From: Streptomyces capillispiralis
GTDB taxonomy: Bacteria; Actinomycetota; Actinomycetes; Streptomycetales; Streptomycetaceae
Assembly: GCF_007829875.1 (NCBI RefSeq)
Contig: NZ_VIWV01000001.1
Location: 4,062,501-4,126,500 of the forward strand
DNA: 64,000 bases
Reading direction: 5' to 3'
How positions within the stretch are numbered: position 1 is the first letter of the stretch; each line of letters opens with the position of its first letter. The notes under the pieces were generated by a model that was not told the origin of the DNA, searched no databases, and saw nothing but the letters and a program-made list of their open reading frames with translations. A program made the position numbers and the translations under genes. This document shows positions 43,434 through 54,800 of the stretch, in pieces.

Positions 43434-43676
43434 ATGAAAGTACGGTGCGCCCGGTCAGGGCGTCCCACGGAGCAGGCGGGGCCCCCGCGCCGGCGGGGTG
43501 CCGTCCGGCGACGGCTGTCCGTCACCGGGGCGCGCTGCGGCAGGGCGGCGAGCGACGTCGTGCGGTGGATCTCCCGACGCCGCGCCGTGGCGGCCGACCA
43601 GTTCCTCCGGGGCGCGTGCTACGGGGCCGGTACGGCCGTAGTGGGTCTGCTGGCGGTGTGGGCACAGACCCGCTGA
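43434..43676 (+). CDS. small basic membrane protein
   Basis: 80 residues. Strongly basic first half (about 16 Arg) followed by one hydrophobic helix at ~55-76. It follows the PLP gene by 79 bp on the same strand. GGAGG is 20 bp upstream, rather far. No family recognised; may be a small membrane partner or a false gene. Confidence 0.45.
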   Translation: MKVRCARSGRPTEQAGPPRRRGAVRRRLSVTGARCGRAASDVVRWISRRRAVAADQFLRGACYGAGTAVVGLLAVWAQTR

Positions 43677-43804
43677 CGGACCTTTCGACGCACCGGAGGA
43701 GGCCCCGGACCCACCGGTCCGGGGCCTGCCGCGTGGGGGCACCCGTCCGCCGGGGCGAGCGGGTGGGGGCGGCAGGGGCGCGGACGGTCCCCGCGCGGTC
43801 CTTC

Positions 43805-44203
43805 TCACACCGGTTCGGGAAGCGGGCCGAGGTGCCGGATGACGCGCCGGCGCAGGAGGAGGTACTCCTCCTGACGGCGCGGCAGAGGGCCCGGCGGGCG
43901 CGCGACGACGCGGGCGGCCGTGATGGTCTCGCCGTCCCGGAACTACTCGCGCGTCAGATCGAGTTCGACGCCGCTGGACAGACGGTTCCACCAGTGGAAG
44001 CCGCGGGGGGAGCCGGCCAGGTGGACCTCGCCGACCACCAGGTCGCCGCCGAAGACGTCATGGACGACCAGGGCGGTGAGGTCACAGTGTCCCCGGGCCG
44101 GATTGTCCGGCCGCCAGTCGGCGAGGTCGTCGGGCGAGCAGGTGTCGGCGGCCCAGCAGGCCCGCAGGGCCCGGTCGAGGTCGAGCAGGGTCCAAGGCGT
44201 CAT
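43805..44203 (-). pseudogene. YunG-like protein gene interrupted by an amber codon
   Basis: From ATG 44203 the frame reads MTPWTLLDLDRALRACW, DDLADWRPDNPARGHCDLTALVV and HWWNRLSSGVELDLTRE, then TAG at 43943-43945. The same frame continues without another stop for 45 codons (FRDGETITAARVV...) to TGA at 43805-43807, as in intact YunG-type proteins, where Gln normally follows the E. A CAG to TAG change explains it. The 86-residue product may still fold in part. Confidence 0.8.
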
Positions 44204-44235
44204 GCCGGGAGCATCGCAGCCACCACCGACACCGG

Positions 44236-44793
44236 TCAGGACGCGGCCCGCAGCAGGCGCAGCTGGCCGATCTCCGCCCCGTTCTTCATCAGTTCGGCGT
44301 TGGCCCAGGCGAGCATGTCGGCGACGGTGTACGTGGGGTCGTCCGGCAGGGGGAAGCGGGCCGTGGCGTCGAGGTCGGTGTCGGTGAGGTTGTCCAGGAG
44401 GGCCAGCCACTCCGAGCGCAGGCCGCGCAGCCACTCCACCGTGGGTGCGCCCGCGCCGGGCCAGGTGATGTCGGCGCGGTCCCGGGGCCGCCGGCCCCGC
44501 GCGTGGTCCAGGGTCACGCTCCACCACCAGCCGATGTGCCAGCTCACCCAGGCGATGGTGGGCACGGGCACGGGGTCGGGCTCGGTGTCCGACCAGTCCG
44601 GTACCCAGCTCCCGTCGGGGGATCTGCGGACCGTCCAGCACAGGGGAGCGGGCTCCCACAGGAAGTCCTCGGGCTCCAGCCGCTCGACGTGGTACTCGAT
44701 CAGCGACCAGGTCAGGTCGAACTGGCGGCGCAGCAGTCCGAGGCGGCCGGCAGGGGCAGAGGCAGAACCAGGGGCTGGGGCGGGGGTGTTCAT
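44236..44793 (-). CDS. DinB-superfamily protein
   Basis: 185 residues. The pattern of helices fits the DinB/YfiT four-helix bundle: WSLIEYHVERLEPEDFLWEP, VSWHIGWWW with the first metal-ligand His, and the helix after LRSEWLALLDNL. The usual second and third His ligands are not clear, so metal binding may be lost. Some relatives are thiol-dependent transferases. It is 32 bp upstream of the YunG-like pseudogene on the same strand. Confidence 0.75.
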   Translation of the reverse strand: MNTPAPAPGSASAPAGRLGLLRRQFDLTWSLIEYHVERLEPEDFLWEPAPLCWTVRRSPDGSWVPDWSDTEPDPVPVPTIAWVSWHIGWWWSVTLDHARGRRPRDRADITWPGAGAPTVEWLRGLRSEWLALLDNLTDTDLDATARFPLPDDPTYTVADMLAWANAELMKNGAEIGQLRLLRAAS

Positions 44794-44836
44794 CGGGAAC
44801 CTTCGGCAGTGGGCTGGGACAGGCGGGCGGGGTCGG

Positions 44837-45268
44837 TCAGAGTTCCTCGTCCGTGGCCAGGTGCTCCCAGGACACCTCCCGCAGGGCGGGTTCCGCGTCG
44901 CAGTCCGACGGCACGCGCGGGGTGGGCTGGAACCAGACCACGGTGAGGCGGGAGCGGTACAGGGCGCGGTCGTGGGCCGGGTCGAGCGCCCCGGAGCGGA
45001 AGCTGCCCACGCAGGTCACCGCGGGCAGCACCTCCACCGGACCGAACGCGCCCGCGTACTGGTCGGGGTACTCGCGCGGGGGCGGGATCAGGTGGACCGG
45101 CGCTCCCGGGAAGTCGCGTTCGGCGGTGTGGAGCAGCCCCTTGATCCTCAGGTCGTTGAGCGGCTTGCAGGGGTAGCCCTCCAGCATCCCGCCGTACGTC
45201 GACGACATCCGCAGTTCGGCGAGGTCGACGGAGCGGCCGGAGGCGAGGACGACGCGGGCGAGTGCCAT
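44837..45268 (-). CDS. conserved hypothetical protein
   Basis: 143 residues from ATG 45268. Recognisable only as a protein with the conserved look STYGGMLEGYPCKPLNDLRIKGLL. Soluble, with many Pro in the second half. The string of four minus-strand genes (45268 to 43805) suggests a shared transcription unit with DinB and YunG-like genes. Confidence 0.7.
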   Translation of the reverse strand: MALARVVLASGRSVDLAELRMSSTYGGMLEGYPCKPLNDLRIKGLLHTAERDFPGAPVHLIPPPREYPDQYAGAFGPVEVLPAVTCVGSFRSGALDPAHDRALYRSRLTVVWFQPTPRVPSDCDAEPALREVSWEHLATDEEL

Positions 45269-45350
45269 GGTCGGCACTCTAGGGCGGCGGTGCATGCACG
45301 GTCTTTCGGATTTCGTGGGGGGAGCCGGGGGTGGCCGGGGCGGTGGCTGT

Positions 45351-46217
45351 TCAGGGATGGTGGCCGGTCATCCGCGCGGCGGACGCGATCGTCGCGCGGG
45401 TCTCGCGTTCCGACAGACCCGTGGTGCGGGCCGCGTCGGCCAGGGCGTCGGCCAGGGTGGGCCCGATGCCGTCCTCGTAGGCACGGCAGGCGGCCCAGAA
45501 CAGGCGGGTGTTGCGCTGGCCCCGGTGCGCGGCGAGGACGAACTGGACCAGTCCGCGGCCGCGTCCGCCGGCCGACGGGGGCGTCGGGTGGTGCGCCCGC
45601 GGCGGGGGGAGGAGCAGGCGGAGGAGGGCGGGCGGGCAGGGCGCGGGAGGCAGGTGCGCGGTGCCCGGGGCGGTGGTGTAGGTGCCGTGGTCCGTACGGG
45701 AGCCGGGGCCGACCAGGTAGCCGCCGGCGCCGCGGATGTCGATGCCGGGGGCGAGGCGGCCCGCGGAGTTGGGGACGACGACGTCCGGCGGTCCGCTCAG
45801 CCACAGATGGCGGCCGCCGCTGGGCGTCACGACGATCACCGTGGCGGGGATCGTGAACAGGTGGCGCAGGCCGAGTTCGTGCAGGGCGGCCGGGGCGTCC
45901 GTACCGGTCTTCGTGTCCAGGTCGACGCCGATGAGGTGGTGCGGGGGCAGTCCGCAGGCGATGCCGTAGCCGGTGGCGCGGGGTGCGGCGGCGAAGAGCG
46001 CGCGGATGCGGGCGGGGTCGGTGGAGGCGTCGTGGACGCCGTGGCCGAAGCGGCCGCACTCGCCGTGGCAGGGGGTGGGGCCGGGATCGTCGCGGTGCGG
46101 TGAGCGCAGTGCCGGGAGCTTCGTCCGGGACAGGGGGAGGACGGCCAGACCGCGTTCGGCGGCTGACAGGGCGTGTGCGAGGGCCAGCGTCGTGGCCTGC
46201 CGGTCGGTGGTGGCCAT
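45351..46217 (-). CDS. bifunctional DNA primase/polymerase-domain protein
   Basis: 288 residues. The prim-pol domain starts at GLAVLPLSRTKLPAL. The catalytic acidic pair is seen in IGVDLDTKTG, and SGGRHLWL provides the conserved His. These active-site residues are clearer here than in the protein at 23714-24379. A C-terminal region (QRNTRLFWAACRAYE) is the PriCT-like domain. Similar genes in elements act in replication; this one has no other element gene next to it. Confidence 0.82.
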   Translation of the reverse strand: MATTDRQATTLALAHALSAAERGLAVLPLSRTKLPALRSPHRDDPGPTPCHGECGRFGHGVHDASTDPARIRALFAAAPRATGYGIACGLPPHHLIGVDLDTKTGTDAPAALHELGLRHLFTIPATVIVVTPSGGRHLWLSGPPDVVVPNSAGRLAPGIDIRGAGGYLVGPGSRTDHGTYTTAPGTAHLPPAPCPPALLRLLLPPPRAHHPTPPSAGGRGRGLVQFVLAAHRGQRNTRLFWAACRAYEDGIGPTLADALADAARTTGLSERETRATIASAARMTGHHP

Positions 46218-46576
46218 GGAGCCATTTTCGTACAAGTGTTCGATGAAGGGAAGGGGGCGTGGGGTCGGCGCGCCGGGGCGGTGGCGTCGGCGGGGGAGGT
46301 GCCGGAACGCTTCCCCTCGTACGGGGCCTGGGCTGGGGATGTCCCTGGCGGTACGGCTGGCAAGGCAAGGGGTGTATCGGGGTTTATCGACGTGTTGTCA
46401 CACTTGCGTGCGAAGAGTGGCTTCCAGGGTGGTTCGCGGGGGATCCGGTGGGCAACTCTGATCCCGCGACGTCGTGCACAGCGCCGGGGCGGGGGGTCAA
46501 CGGTCCCGGTGACAGCCGTACTTCACGCACAGACGGCCATAAGCCGGTGCGTCCTTGGTTCTGGAGGGAACACAAC
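46218..46576. other. 359-bp intergenic promoter region
   Basis: Divergent region between the prim-pol gene and the small secreted protein. I see no gene with good codon bias. GGAGGGAA at 46563-46570 is the RBS for the next gene. Confidence 0.6.
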
Positions 46577-46903
46577 ATGGCAAGCATCCGTACCGCCCGT
46601 GTCATCGCCGCCGTCTCCGCGCTCCCGCTCGCGGCCGCCCTCTTCACCGGCGTCGCGGCCGCGGACGACGGCGCCCTCGCGGACGACGGATCGATCGCGA
46701 CGGCCACGAGCTCCGAGGCCGACGCCCTCGGCAGCGGCGTCGGCGGCGACAACTTCGGCAACTCGGCCACCGGGCAGCAGCAGGCCACCGGCTTCGGCGC
46801 CGCGAACGAGAGCAACACCGCCCAGGTCACCGGCTCCGCGTTCACCACCGTCAACCAGGGCGACGGCAACGTGGCCATCGGCTTCACCCCGCTGTGGTGG
46901 TGA
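46577..46903 (+). CDS. small secreted Ala/Gly/Asn-rich protein
   Basis: 108 residues. A signal peptide (cleavage after GVAAA) precedes a mature part of ~80 residues with GDNFGNSATGQQQATGFG then VNQGDGNVAIGF, a pattern of Gly/Asn turns. It lacks Cys, so it is not a chaplin. Possible surface or structural protein; no family recognised. Confidence 0.7.
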   Translation: MASIRTARVIAAVSALPLAAALFTGVAAADDGALADDGSIATATSSEADALGSGVGGDNFGNSATGQQQATGFGAANESNTAQVTGSAFTTVNQGDGNVAIGFTPLWW

Positions 46904-46932
46904 GGTGAGGGGCGCCGACCGCCCTCCGCGGT

Positions 46933-47074
46933 CCGGCGCGGGGTGCTTCGTGGGTGCTTCGCGGGGTGCTTGGTGGGGTGCCTAGTGGGGCGCTTCGTGA
47001 GGTGAAGGGCGCCCGGGGCGGCGGTGCTTCGGTACCGGCGCCCCGGCGTCACCCGACGTCACCCGGCGTCACCC
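46933..47074. repeat. degenerate tandem repeats
   Basis: A ~15-bp GGTGCTTCGTGGG-like unit repeats with variation about five times at 46937-47000. A separate exact-looking 10-bp GCGTCACCCG/GACGTCACCC series repeats three times at 47046-47075. Both lie after the secreted-protein stop, in the 367-bp gap before the sigma-factor gene; nothing else is seen there. Confidence 0.65.
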
Positions 47075-47270
47075 GGGGCGCCGGGGGCGGCCCGCCGGTG
47101 CCCCGGCCCGCGGACCCGGCTCATCCCCCAGGGGTCAACCCGCAGTACCCCTCATCCGCTCGTCCACCTTCAGGAGGTGCAGCGCACCCCGCCCCTACAA
47201 CCTGAGGGGGAGTCGCCTTCGGGACCTGCGGCCGATCCGCCGGACGGGGCACCGCTCATAGCGTTGAGCC

Positions 47271-47831
47271 ATGACCACACCCGTCTGCACCCGCGCTTCG
47301 AACGCCGCTGCCCCAGCGACGCAGACCCTTCCGTACCCGTCGTTCTCGTCGTACATGAGGGCCCGGCAGCCGGTGCTCCTGCGGACCGCCCGGTCGCTGA
47401 CCGGGAACCCGAGCGACGCGGAGGACCTGCTGCAGACCGCGCTCGCCAAGACGTACGTCGCCTGGGAGCGCATCGAGGACCACCGCGCGCTCGACGGCTA
47501 TGTGCGCCGGGCCCTGCTGAACACACGGACGTCGCAGTGGCGCAAGCGCAAGGTCGACGAGTTCGCCTGCGACGAGCTGCCCGAGCCCGACCCGGTGCCG
47601 GCCGGCGACGACCCGGCCGAGCAGCAGGCGCTGCGCGACGCGATGTGGCGGGCGATCATGCGGCTCCCCGCGCGGCAGCGGGCGATGGTCGTGCTGCGGT
47701 ACTACGAGGATCTCAGCGAGGTACAGACGGCCGAAGTGCTCGGCGTGTCGGTGGGCACCGTGAAGTCCGCCGTGTCGAGGGCCCTCGGCAAGCTGCGCGA
47801 GGACGCTGAACTGGGACTTGTCCGCACATGA
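47271..47831 (+). CDS. SigE-family ECF-type sigma factor
   Basis: 186 residues from ATG 47271. Region 2 (DAEDLLQTALAKTYVAWERI) and region 4 (LPARQRAMVVLRYYEDLSEVQTAEVLGVSVGTVKSAVSRAL) are clear. A 30-residue Ser/Ala/Pro N-terminal tail precedes region 2. NCBI calls this group SigE family. No anti-sigma gene follows; the next gene, 146 bp on, is an acyl-CoA ligase. Confidence 0.92.
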   Translation: MTTPVCTRASNAAAPATQTLPYPSFSSYMRARQPVLLRTARSLTGNPSDAEDLLQTALAKTYVAWERIEDHRALDGYVRRALLNTRTSQWRKRKVDEFACDELPEPDPVPAGDDPAEQQALRDAMWRAIMRLPARQRAMVVLRYYEDLSEVQTAEVLGVSVGTVKSAVSRALGKLREDAELGLVRT

Positions 47832-47977
47832 GGCGGTCCTGAGGGGCATCCCGGGGCAGACGCCGTCCGGCGGGGCGTGATCGATCATCCGCTCCCCTAG
47901 TGACATACCGCGCGGTATGTGCGCAGAATCAGCGCAACCCGTACCGACGCGTAGGCGATGTCGCCCAGGAGGACGCC

Positions 47978-49633
<1,656 letters not shown>

Positions 49634-49825
49634 GCGCGGCTCTGAGCGCGGCGGTGAACCCGATGGTGAACGGCGGGCGCCGGGGCTGGACATGGGGTGC
49701 CGGACACGGGGCGCCGGGCGCCGGGTGAGGGACGCCAGACGCCGGACGCCGGGTGAGGGGGAAGCGCCCTGCTCCCCCTCACCCCCGAGCCGCCGGGCAC
49801 CGGCACCGCACCCGCACCCGCACCC

Positions 49826-51067
49826 TCACCGGCGCCCCCGCCGTACCGCCGTGAGCCCCCACCCCAGCGCCAGCCACACTCCGGCCACCGCCGCGACCCC
49901 GCCCCAGCCGAAGTGGGTGAAGGCGGTGCCCGCGAGGGCCGAGGCGGTGGCGCCGCCGGCGAAGCCGGAGACGACGTAGGCGGTGTTGGCCGTGGCGGGG
50001 CTGGAGGTGGTGGTCAGGGCGAGGGTCTGGTTGGCGACGTGGGAGGCGACCAGGGCCGCGTGGATCGCGACCGCGGCGACGAACAGCGCCCAGATGACGT
50101 GCCCGCCCAGCCAGAACAGCGGCACGGAGACGGCCGCCAGCAGGTACGCCCCCCGGACGACCCGGGCGGCGCCGAAGCGGTCGACCAGCCCGCCCGCCAG
50201 CGGCGCGACCGCGCTCGCCGTGAGCCCGAAGAGGCCGAAGAGTCCGGCGGTGGCGGTGGACAGGCCGTAGGCGGGGCCGGTCAGCAGCAGCGCGAGCGAG
50301 GTCCACAGCGCGCTCCACGCGCCGAACATCCCTGCCTGCCGCACCGATGCGCGCCACAGGTCGGGCGAGCGCCGCAGCAGTCCGGGCAGCGCGGTGAGAC
50401 CGCCGAACAGGGAGCCGTGCCGGGGCTGTCGCTCGGACGGCAGGACGAGGGCCGTGGCGAGTCCCAGGGCGAGCGTGAGCACGGCCGCGCCCGCGAAGAC
50501 CCACCGCCAGCCGAAGGCCTGCCCGGCGAGGCCGCCGAGGACCCGGGCCGCGACGATGCCGGTGAAGAGGCCGGCGATCACGGCCGCGACATGGCGGGCG
50601 CGGCGCGCGGCCGGGGCGCGCGCGGCGACCAGCGGGACGAGGAGCTGCGGCACGACGGTCGCGGCCGAGGCGACGAACACGGCGGTGGCCAGCGCCCCGG
50701 TGCCGGGAGCGACCGCACTGGCGATCAGGGCGACGGTGGTGACCAGGGTGAGGCCGGTGACCAGGCGGCGCCGGTTGACGGTGTCGCCGAGCGGGGCGAA
50801 GAAGAGCAGGCCGGCGGCGTAGCCGAGCTGGGCGACCGAGGCGATCCAGGCCACGGCGGACGGCGTGGAGCCGAAGTCGCGGGCGATCAGGGAGAGCAGC
50901 GGCGCGGCGAGGTAGATGTTGGCGGCCGTCACGGCGGTGCAGACGGCGATGAGCGCGAGGAACGGACCGGAACCGCGGGACGTGCCGGTCCCGCCGGGTG
51001 TCCGTCCGGCCGATGACCCGCCGCCCCGCCGGACGGCGGGGGTCGGGGTGCTGGGCGCTGATGACAT
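49826..51067 (-). CDS. MFS transporter (drug-efflux type)
   Basis: 413 residues with a ~30-residue Gly/Pro/Arg-rich cytoplasmic N-terminus and 12 membrane segments. Loop 2-3 motif A appears as FFAPLGDTVNRRR. Divergent from a TetR gene with two operator palindromes between, the standard layout for a self-regulated efflux system. Substrate unknown. Confidence 0.9.
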   Translation of the reverse strand: MSSAPSTPTPAVRRGGGSSAGRTPGGTGTSRGSGPFLALIAVCTAVTAANIYLAAPLLSLIARDFGSTPSAVAWIASVAQLGYAAGLLFFAPLGDTVNRRRLVTGLTLVTTVALIASAVAPGTGALATAVFVASAATVVPQLLVPLVAARAPAARRARHVAAVIAGLFTGIVAARVLGGLAGQAFGWRWVFAGAAVLTLALGLATALVLPSERQPRHGSLFGGLTALPGLLRRSPDLWRASVRQAGMFGAWSALWTSLALLLTGPAYGLSTATAGLFGLFGLTASAVAPLAGGLVDRFGAARVVRGAYLLAAVSVPLFWLGGHVIWALFVAAVAIHAALVASHVANQTLALTTTSSPATANTAYVVSGFAGGATASALAGTAFTHFGWGGVAAVAGVWLALGWGLTAVRRGRR

Positions 51068-51109
51068 GAGCTGGGTACCCCTTCGAGGCCCTTGGAGCCT
51101 GCTCTAACA

Positions 51110-51184
51110 ACTAACCGGTTGGTTGACTGGGAGGAGAACAGTCTGGGACGCCGCCCGATTCCCTGTCAACCAAACGGTTGGTTA
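51110..51184. promoter_or_regulatory. two TetR operators between MFS and TetR genes
   Basis: AACTAACCGGTTGGTT (51110-51125) and AACCAAACGGTTGGTT (51169-51184) are near copies of one palindrome AACCAAnnnnTTGGTT. One lies near each start (MFS at 51067, tetR at 51207), so a TetR dimer at each can repress both genes. Confidence 0.85.
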
Positions 51185-51206
51185 CTTGCCGCGCTACCCT
51201 GTCCCC

Positions 51207-51785
51207 ATGGCAGTCAGGGACCCCGAGGCCACCAAGGCCCGGATCTTCGAGGCGGCGGTCACCGAGTTCGCCCGCCACGGCATCGCCGGCGCCCGCATCG
51301 ACCGCATCGCGGCCGAGGCGAAGGCCAACAAGCAGCTCATCTACGCCTACTTCGGCAACAAGGCGGAGCTGTTCGCGACCGTCCTGGAGCGGAAGATGCT
51401 GGACCTCGCCGAGTCCGTCCCCGTCGACCCGGACGACATCGAGGGCTGGGTCGACCGCCTGATGGATTACCACGCGGCCCATCCCGAACTGCTGCGCCTG
51501 CTCTTCTGGGAGGGCCTGGAGTACGGCACCGAGCAACTGCCCCACGAGAGCGGACGCCAGGAGCACTACGTCCGCAAGGTGGCCACGCTGAAGGACGGCC
51601 AGGACCGCGGAGTCGTCACCGACGCCATCCCCCCGGGCGACCTGCTGTTCCTGCTGACCGCGCTGGCCAACTGGACGGCCGTGGTCCCGCAGATGCGCCG
51701 CATCCTGACCGGCGACGCGGAGGAGGACACCGCACGCCTGCGCGCCTCGGTGAAGGAAGCGGCCCGCCGCCTGGTCGCCCGCTGA
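51207..51785 (+). CDS. TetR-family transcriptional repressor
   Basis: 192 residues from ATG 51207. The helix-turn-helix is IDRIAAEAKANKQLIYAYFGNKAELF (27-52, written in parts by family), and the C-terminal ligand domain starts near 80. It probably represses itself and the divergent MFS pump through the AACCAA...TTGGTT sites and is released by a pump substrate. Confidence 0.92.
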   Translation: MAVRDPEATKARIFEAAVTEFARHGIAGARIDRIAAEAKANKQLIYAYFGNKAELFATVLERKMLDLAESVPVDPDDIEGWVDRLMDYHAAHPELLRLLFWEGLEYGTEQLPHESGRQEHYVRKVATLKDGQDRGVVTDAIPPGDLLFLLTALANWTAVVPQMRRILTGDAEEDTARLRASVKEAARRLVAR

Positions 51786-51858
51786 CGCCCCCGACACCGG
51801 ACGCCCCGCCCGCGCCGGGCGACCAGGACGGCTTACGCCTCACCCGTCGCGGTCCCGC

Positions 51859-54800
51859 TCAGTTGACCCCGATCCGCGAGAGCAGATCGACGAGCCGTTC
51901 CTGCACCTCCGCGCTGGTGGACCGCTCCGCGAGGAACAGCACCGTCTCGCCGGAGGCCAGGCGAGGCAGGTCCATCGGGTCGACGGCGGCCGTGTAGACG
52001 ACGAGCGGGGTGCGGTTGAGCTGTCCGTTCGCCCGCAGCCAGTCGATGATCCCGGTGCCCCCGGTCTGGCGCCGGTGCACCTGCATCAGGTCCATCACCA
52101 CCAGGTTCGGCCGGAACTGCCCCGCCAGCGTCACCGCGTCGGCGTCGCTCGCGGCCCGCGCGACCTGCATCCCGCGCCGTTCCAGCGTGCCGGTCAGCGC
52201 GAGCGCGATCTCCGCGTGCTCCTCGATCAGCAGCACGCGCGGCGGATGCTGTTCGCTGTCGCGCGGCGCCAGCGCCTTCAGCAGCACGGCCGGATCGGCG
52301 CCGTACGCGGCATCCCGCGACGCCTGTCCGATCCCCGCGGTGACCAGCACCGGCACCTCGGCGGCCACCGCGGCCTGGCGCAGCGACTGGAGCGCCGTAC
52401 GGGTGATCGGCCCGGTCAGCGGGTCCACGAACAGCGCGGCGGGGAAGGCCGCGATCTGCGCGTCGACCTCCTCGCGCGAGTGCACGATCACCGGCCGGTA
52501 GCCGCGGTCGCTCAGCGCCTGCTGCGTGGACACGTCCGGCGCGGGCCACACCAGCAGTCGGCGCGGGTTGTCCAGCGGTTCCGGCGGCAACTCGTCGTCC
52601 ATCGGCTGCGGACGCGGGGGGTCCGCCACCTCGACGGCGCCACCCGGGCCGTCCAGCGGCTCGGGACCCTCGGCGGCATCCGCGTCGGGCGCCCCTATGG
52701 CGTACGAGCGTCCGGTGCCCTCGGTCGCCGGTGTGATCCGGGACTGACCGGCGGGCGAGTGCTGCGGCTGGGGCTGGGCCGGGGTCCGCTCCTGCTGCGG
52801 GGCCGCCGCCGGGGCGGAGGGGGCCGCGGGCGCGGGATCGGCCGACGGGTGCGGGCGGGCGCCCTGCTCGTTGCCCGCGCCCGGGTCGGGACGCGTACCG
52901 AGCTTGCGGCGGCGGCCGGAACCGCCGGGCTGGTGCGGGGGAGGCGTGGCCGACGGCAGCGGCTGCTGGACCTGAGCGGCCTGCCGGTTGAACGGCACAC
53001 CCTGCCCCAGCGTCCGCACGCTGATCGCCCTGCCCTGCGTCGAGTTCGGATCCACCGGCGCCGCGGCCTCCGCGGGCAACGGCTGAGCGGCCCGCTGCGC
53101 CGGCGCGCCTTCGGGCGGCAGCGGGGTGCCGGTGGCGGGGGTCGGCTGCGGCGGGCTCGGGACCGGCGGTACGGGCGTACCGGCGCCGGAGGTGTCACCG
53201 GCGGCGGGCCACTGCTGCGGAGCGGGGGTGCCGTCCGGCGGGGTGCCCTGCCCGGACGGGGCCTCGGCGGGCAACGGCTGCGCGGCGGGACGCTGCCCCT
53301 GCACATCAGCGTGCCCCTGCGCGGGCACGGACACGCCTTGCGGCGGTACGGAGGCACCACCCTGAGCCGGAACCGGAGCACCCTGGGCCGGAACCGGAGC
53401 ACCTTGCGGCGGTACTGGCGCACCCTGCGGCGGTACGGACGTGCCCTGGGCGGGAACCGGAGCACCCTGCGGCGGCACCGGAGCGCCCTGTCCCGGCACT
53501 GCCCCCCACTGCGCCGGAGCCCCAGGCGCCTGCACGCCCGGCGCCTGCACGCCCGGCGCCTGACCGGACGGCGCCTGCACGCCCGGCACCTGAGGGGCCG
53601 CTGCCTCGACGGCCGACGTCTGGACTTCCGCCTGCTCGGCGTCCTCCGTCGGCCGGCCGACGGCCCGCCGGCGACGGCCCGTGGGCGCGCTGGTGGGATG
53701 CGGCTGCGGCGGAGTGTGGTCGTCGGCCTGGTCCTGCGGTACGGCGTCGTGCCGGCCGTTGTCGATCAGCGCGTCACCGGGTGCGACGGCCCCGGGCCCG
53801 CCCGGTTGCCCGGCACCGGTGCCGGTGGGGCCCTCCGGAGCCTGTGCGGCCCGTGCGGCCTGGGTGCTTTGTACAGGCTGTCCGGCCCAGCCCGTCTGCT
53901 CCCCCTGGTCCGCCTCGGCCGGCGGCAGCGCGAACACCGTGCGGGGCGCGGCCTCCTGCGCCGCCGCCCGCTCCGTGGCGGCGGCCAGCGCACGCCGACG
54001 CCGCCCCGCGGTCTGCGCCTGCGCCTGTGCCTGTCCCTGTCCGGAGGCCTGCGCCGGAACATGCAGTTGCACCTCGGCCTGGGACGCGTCACCCGTCCCG
54101 TTCCCGCCGGACGGCGCGGGCAGTGCCGGCGGCAGCGCGTGCTGTTCGCCGGACCCGGTCCGGGCACGCGGCCCGGCCGGCGCGGGCACACCCTGCGGCG
54201 GTACGGTCCCGCCCAGCCCCGTGTTCGACGCGGCGGCCCCCGCCGCGTGCTCGGCGGCGGTGACGACGGCACCCTCGGACACCCCGGAACCGGCGAGTTC
54301 GACCTCGGCGCCGACCGCGCCACCGGCCGTACCCGCGGCGGCGGCCGCCGCGTCCTCGGCCGGCCTGCCCCGTCGCCGCCCGGTACCGCCGGACACCACC
54401 GCGCCCTCACCGGACGCCTGAGCCGGAAGCGGGGCCGGCGCGGGTTCGGCGGCGGCAGCCGCACGGCGCCTGCGCCGCCCGGTGGGAACGGACTCCGTGC
54501 CGTCGTCCGGGCCCGGCACCCCGCTCTCCAGGAAGGCGTCCACGGAGGCACGCCGTGCCCGCCGCCGCCCTCCACCGGGACCCGCCTCGGAGCCCTCCTC
54601 GACCGGCGCCGAAGCCGAAGCCGGAACCGAAGTTGCCGCCGGAGCCGGAGCCGGAGCCGGAGCCGTAGCCGGTACCGGAACCGGAGCCGCACCCGTACCC
54701 GCCCCCGCTCCCGCCGCTTCCGCCGCTTCCGCGACCGATGCCGGTGCCTCGATGGCGGCGACGGTGGCGGCCGGGGCGGCCGCGACGGCCCCCGCTCCAC

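Noticed and set aside
46933..47075. Possible CRISPR array in the repeat region
   Set aside because: Repeats are short, degenerate and without spacers, and no cas genes are present anywhere in the window.
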